This document shows positions 59,942-64,000 of a DNA stretch of 64,000 nt, piece after piece. The DNA lies in the NCBI GenBank assembly GCA_022575985.1, contig JAKSXM010000007.1:36272501-36336500 (forward strand). Reading direction: 5' to 3'. The notes under the pieces were generated by a model. The model made no database searches and was not told the origin of the DNA. It saw nothing but the letters and a program-made list of their open reading frames with translations. The position numbers and the translations under genes were made by a program. The stretch is from Anagrus nilaparvatae (taxonomy: Eukaryota > Arthropoda > Insecta > Hymenoptera > Mymaridae). Positions within the stretch are counted from its first letter, which is position 1; the number at the start of each line of letters is the position of its first letter.

Positions 59942-60270
59942 AATTCCACCCCATGCTATTGGAAAATCAGGTGATACAACATTAAATTTTTGAGTTTAAT
60001 TATCTTTGTGCCCAATGTTTGGATTAATTCCGGGCTGATTCCCGTTAGGCCATATATGTAATTTATGTCAATTTTTGCATCTTTTTGTAGCATATTTATT
60101 TTGATTATGTTGATTATCAATAAGAAATTTTGGTTCTTCAGTGACAATATCTGGACTACTAATGCTTATGGTTGGCGATTCAGATAATCTAGAATTATTA
60201 AGATGCAAGATAACTCGAGATTCTATTTAGGGCGGTTTTTCTTTATTTTGGTCTTCATTATTGCACCCCA
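59942..60270 (-). pseudogene. gag-pol junction / pre-RT region, broken
   Basis: A short frame (60147-59956) reads NYIYGLTGISPELIQTLGT, resembling the segment that precedes DFPIAWGG in Gypsy pol. No D-T/S-G protease motif was found between gag and RT, so the protease has been deleted or is unrecognisable. Confidence 0.5.
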
Positions 60271-61190
60271 TTAATGAAGACTGCTGCAGTTTAAATTTTT
60301 TGGTTGATCAGATTCATTCTTATCCTTTTGATCTTTCTTGCCTGAATTTGAATTTTTCCTGTCTGGATTGCTTCTGCAGTATTCTCGGGAATGTCCTCGC
60401 TTCCGACACAACTCACAATATTTTTTGTAATTTCTGCATTGTTTGAATGTGTGGTTCTCCATTTTGCAGCATGTGCAGGGTTTTTGGTTGCATTCTGGTT
60501 CCCTAAACCAGCACATATTCTCTTTATGACCCGGTTTCTTGCAGGTGTTGTATTTTCTTAAAGGCGACCTTTCCCTGACTTTTTCGTGTTGATCGTAGGA
60601 ATAAAAGTAAGTAAATTTCTTACTGTATATTCTGAATTCTATACTCTCTTTGAGGCCATTTGTAAAATATTTAATTAATTTCTTTTTAAATAAAATTTTC
60701 ATCGTATCAAGGGCTTCCTTATCATAGCATGTGTCTGATTTGGCTGCCCGAATCAAACGCTGATAGGTTCTATTTATTTTCTCACCAAATTTAAAAACCG
60801 ATTCACCAGGTTGTTGTGTCAGTTTACTGAGCTAATTTTCGAGTTGGTGTACAGATTTTTTTTCACCATATATATTTTTCAATATTTTAAACTTTTGGTC
60901 AAGAATTTGACAACTGTATTCTCCAAGCCTCTCCTTAGCTTTGCCTACTATTCTACCCGAAACTAACAGAATTTAGTTTTATCAGTAGGATTTATTAAGT
61001 TTTTTGCTTCTTCATAAGCACTGATAAAGGTGGTTATATTAAAGTCATCTGAACATTCAAATTTTGGGACAAAATTCAAAGCTTCGGACATTTTTAAATG
61101 GCTTTGTGCTATTTCAATAGAATCGTCTTTTTCAGTTTCTGACTCTGAGGAAGAATCATCTTTTCTATTTCTAGTTACTCTATTATTTGC
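60271..61190 (-). pseudogene. gag-like capsid and nucleocapsid, frameshifted
   Basis: The capsid-like N-terminal part reads in pieces (ALNFVPKFECSDDFNITTFI..., ERLGEYSCQIL, ENKINRTYQRLI) with a stop near 60833 and frame changes around 60965. The 60756-60271 frame continues (AAKSDTCYDKEALDTMKILF) into nucleocapsid with three knuckles: the first lacks its first Cys (Tyr instead; TCKKPGHKENMC), the second CTCCKMENHTFKQC and third CELCRKRGHSREYC fit CX2CX4HX4C. It would bind retroelement RNA if intact. The start codon was not identified. Confidence 0.75.
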
Positions 61191-61780
61191 ATAAGGGTTT
61201 GCTACTGCATAATTAATTTAGCATGCTTTACTCAAGTTATATCGCCGCAGGAAAATGATCTAAGGTGAGTTAGTTTGCGCCTTATATATATTCATAAAAA
61301 GACCATAATATTCAAAATTTCATCAGGATCTTCACTATTATTTTATTTTTGAATTACATTTTTTTTTTAACAAAGTTATCCCAATTTTACGGACGTGCGT
61401 TAATTTTTATATTATTTCTATACTATAAAAATGTTAATATTATGCACGTGTCTATTTTTTCGTGATACTTATTATATCATTAATTATATTTTTTATTTAT
61501 GTTAATTATTTAACAATAAAAAATATTATTTATTTAATAAATTAAATTATTTTATAATTTTTATTATTTTTATAATTTTTTTTATTTCAATAGTATTTTT
61601 AATAAGATTTAAAATATTAAATTTAAAAAAAAAAACATTAAAAAAAAGAATTTATGCGCATGCGTGTAAAGAACACTGCATAGCTTATAGTTACCATGAA
61701 CACGCATGCGCACAACTAGTTTTATTGCTTATTTAGAAAAGAAGTTATCTTATAGTCGGCTCTATTTTGTTATTCAAAAA
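61191..61780. other. Gene-free stretch upstream of gag; hairpin at 61654-61712
   Basis: No 5' LTR or primer-binding site was recognised after gag. TGCGCATGCGTGT (61654) and ACACGCATGCGCA (about 61699) form a short inverted repeat around a 35-base loop. The rest is AT-rich. Confidence 0.45.
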
Positions 61781-62401
61781 TGAAAACCACGACACTGGCT
61801 GACTTACGATGAAACCTATGGGAATCTCTTCAGATAGGCCTAAAGAACATTGTATGAATAAACTTGCGCTAGTGAAAATTGGGTGAAATTACCCCCATTT
61901 CCACCCCACCCTTGGCACTAAAATTTAAATTGATCTTTTTTTGTAAATTTAACTACCCCTAGTAGGTTTTTTGGTTCACTGAACACAAATATGATATCGG
62001 TTTGTACTGAAAATGATTCAGTTGCCCACAATATGCATCTTCAGGTTAATTTTTAGGTATTTTTAAATAGATCTTTTTTTGTAATTTTAACGACCCCTAG
62101 TAGGTTTTTTGGGTCACTGAACACGAATATGATATCGGATTTTAACGAAAATGATTTAGTTGCCCACAATCGGTAAAAACCGATATCATATTCGTGTTCA
62201 GTGACCCAAAAAACCTACTTGTGGTCGTTAAATTTACAAAAAAAGATCAATTTAAATTTTAGGGCTTAAGGGGGGGGGGGGGGATCGTTGGTAATTTCAC
62301 CCAATTTTTATCAGCGCTTTCATTGTATACAATTTACTTTAGGGCTATGTGAAGAGATTCCCATAGGTTACATCGTAAGTCAGCCAGGGTCGTGGTTTTC
62401 A
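61781..62401. mobile_element. Foldback element with arms about 220 bp
   Basis: TGAAAACCACGACACTGGCT at the left is inverted at the right end, and inner words (AAATTTAAATTGATC, TGATATCGG) also mirror, giving arms about 61781-62003 and 62176-62401. The block CCCCTAGTAGGTTTTTTGG plus ACTGAACACAAATATGATAT is duplicated in the centre. A G14 run is present at about 62270. No coding capacity and no target duplication seen. Confidence 0.7.
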
Positions 62402-62637
62402 GAAGTTTGGCCTTTCTTTACATCTAGGCCCCGACTATTATCAGTGCTGGTAAATTCGGTTGGGGTCCTTTTTTTATAAAATATTTTTTATAAATATTTT
62501 TTTTATAAAAACAATTTTTTATAATTTTTTTTTTTATAATAGACATTTTTTATTAAAATTATTTTATAATTTTTCTTTTTTAGAAAATTTTTTTTATAAA
62601 TTTACTTTTTTAATTTAAAATTAAAAATACATTATCC
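62402..62637. other. T-rich low-complexity DNA
   Basis: Dominated by TTTTTTATAAA-type runs. No gene. Confidence 0.5.
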
Positions 62638-63783
62638 ATACGAGATGCCACCCATCAACTAATAGCTCTCGCATTCGTACCAACTGAAGACGTTGAAACT
62701 AATTTTGAAGCCTTATGTTATAAAATTCCAATGACTTTGAACCTGTCTACAAGTATTTTCAAACTACTTATGTATCTGGCATACCAGCAAGAGGAAGACG
62801 TCGAATGGTTCCTCCTCGTTACCACCCCCGATTGTGCAATCAATATGACTCCGATAATTTGTCAGAGGGCTGGCACAATCACCTCAGAATTGTGATGGGA
62901 AAAGATCACTCTAGTTTCTATTCATTCGTAACAGAGTTGAAGAAAGAGCTATCAGACACTGAAATTATTATTCGACAACTACATTTAGGCCAAAAAATCA
63001 GAAAAGGACAAGATCCAAAAAGAAAAAAAAGAGAAGAAAAAATTCTTACAATAGTATCTAAATATGACCAATATGTACAAAATGATGATATTAGGGGTGT
63101 GCGGTTACCCGAATTTTCGGGTACCCGCCCGAAAGACCGATCTTATTTTTTTCGGGTCGGGTCGGTCTTCGGTTATACCCGACAATGCGTTTTTTTGAAA
63201 TTTTATCGTTGAAACGCGTTCAAACCTGTCTAAAAAATTTTTTTAGGTGTATTTTATTATTATAAATATTTTGAGACCTCTCCCGATGTAAAGTCACGTT
63301 CGTTCTTCTTATAATAATTTCTAAGTGAAGTCCAAAAACTGACGCGGGTTGGCAAGTGGAGGAGGAGTTTACCGAACGATTAATTTGGGAATAGGTTTCA
63401 TTATTTTTTATTATTAAAAACATAGCATATAAAATGTTTTAAAAAATGCAAATTTATTTATTTATTTATTTAATTTACATAAAAAAATTAACCATAACTT
63501 AAAGTTAATAAAAATCATCCTTTTTTTCAGCAAGTCATTTTTTGACCCTTTTATTCTCATTTTTAAGAGCGAATGGAAATTTTTCGCAAAAAGTATGATA
63601 GAATCGTAATGCCAGGGAAATTTCTCACCTAAAAACTATACCTTCAAACCCCTGAAGCTTTTCGGGTATAACCGAAGACCGAACTGACCCGACCCGAAAA
63701 AATCCAAGACCGCCCGAAGCTTCGGGTCGGGTAACCGCACACCCCTAGATAATATACTAACTTATTTAGACTCTTTGGGACAT
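62638..63783 (+). pseudogene. MULE transposase C-terminal relic, split by a MITE
   Basis: Minimal text: ATHQLIALAFVPTEDVETNF, EALCYKIP, then (after a one-base frame change near 62730) NDFEPVYKYFQTTYVSGI, RRRMVPPRYHPRLCNQYD, NLSEGWHNHLRIVMGKDHSS, FVTELKKEL and KYDQYVQND. This is the conserved end of animal MULE-type transposase proteins, including the NxxEGWH motif (family knowledge). A hAT-like MITE interrupts it at 63092-63747, and the frame continues after it with NILTYLDSLGH and a stop (63781-63783). The N-terminal catalytic part is absent. Confidence 0.75.
63084..63755. mobile_element. hAT-like MITE (63092-63747, 656 bp) with 8-bp target duplication
   Basis: Ends TAGGGGTGTGCGGTTACCCG and its inverse CGGGTAACCGCACACCCCTA are typical hAT-type termini. 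GATGATAT (63084-63091) and GATAATAT (63748-63755) flank it, 7 of 8 matching. The sub-terminal regions carry many CGGGT/ACCCG words (GGTCGGGTCGGTC), so the tips are GC-rich while the middle is AT-rich. No transposase. Confidence 0.85.
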
Positions 63784-64000
63784 TAAATAAATTTATAAAA
63801 ACAAAAAATAGCAATTATAATTTTATAAAATTTGTTTATATATATTTTTTATATATATTTTTTATATATTTTTTTTTATAAATTATTATAAAAAAAAAAT
63901 TATAAAAATAAATTTTTATAAAAAAATGTTATTATAAAAAAAATAAAATTATTAAATTTGAAATTTATAAAAAATTGTTTTTATAAAAAAAAAAAATTAT
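63784..64000. other. AT-only low-complexity end of window
   Basis: TTTATATATATT and AAAATTATAAAAA runs. No feature. Confidence 0.5.

Larger units (their letters stand above)
54385..61190 (-). mobile_element. Decayed Ty3/Gypsy-type retroelement, 5'-truncated and interrupted
   Basis: Order on the minus strand: gag-like (61190-60271), pre-RT (60147-59942), RT (59941-58724), RNase H (58727-58290), scrambled insert, integrase (56324-54724), purine tract and LTR. This gag-RT-RH-IN order is that of Ty3/Gypsy. It has multiple stops and frameshifts, no visible protease active site, and a Helitron-like insertion. It is a fossil copy. Confidence 0.85.

Noticed and set aside
54385..61190. Envelope gene making this an errantivirus
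   Set aside because: Integrase leads directly to the purine tract and LTR; no frame for a membrane protein lies between.

Overview
This is a very AT-rich eukaryotic window that is almost entirely mobile-element sequence, and it most resembles an arthropod (probably insect) genome. The basis is spliced genes with GT-AG introns, a THAP/P-element transposase, an R1-type LINE end, a Ty3/Gypsy retroelement, MULE, hAT, CACTA-like and Helitron sequences, many foldback MITEs, and no bacterial gene organisation. Species cannot be fixed from the sequence alone.

Layout. 1-5.6 kb: non-coding, degenerate tandem and dispersed repeats. 5.6-8.0 kb: frameshifted zinc-finger transposase (CACTA/tnp2-like). 10.2 kb: small MITE with target duplication. 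10,608-20,031: an apparently complete 9.4-kb P-like transposon with two 1,875-bp terminal inverted repeats, an intron-split THAP exon and an intact transposase. 20.9-27.3 kb: multi-exon gene of unknown function, probably decaying. 28-33 kb: tandem repeats, dispersed repeats, a 5'-truncated R1-like LINE with 14-bp target duplication, and a MITE. 33-43 kb: coding relics, foldback element, satellites, tRNA-like sequence. 43.8-49.0 kb: an array of foldback units leading into a near-perfect palindrome with 1,491-bp arms. 49-50.4 kb: remnant of a Gypsy-type element. 51-53 kb: dispersed repeat and foldback MITE. 53.9-61.2 kb: a decayed Gypsy element on the minus strand (LTR, integrase, RNase H, RT, gag), interrupted by a candidate Helitron that carries an RPA1-like OB-fold fragment and an X-box-like minisatellite. 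61.8-64 kb: a foldback element and a MULE transposase relic split by a hAT-like MITE.

The strongest candidates for something new are the P-like element with giant TIRs that also hold a tRNA-like sequence, the 1.5-kb-arm palindrome, and the RPA-bearing Helitron with its motif minisatellite. Most genes here are transposition machinery. The only clearly intact long open gene is the P-like transposase.
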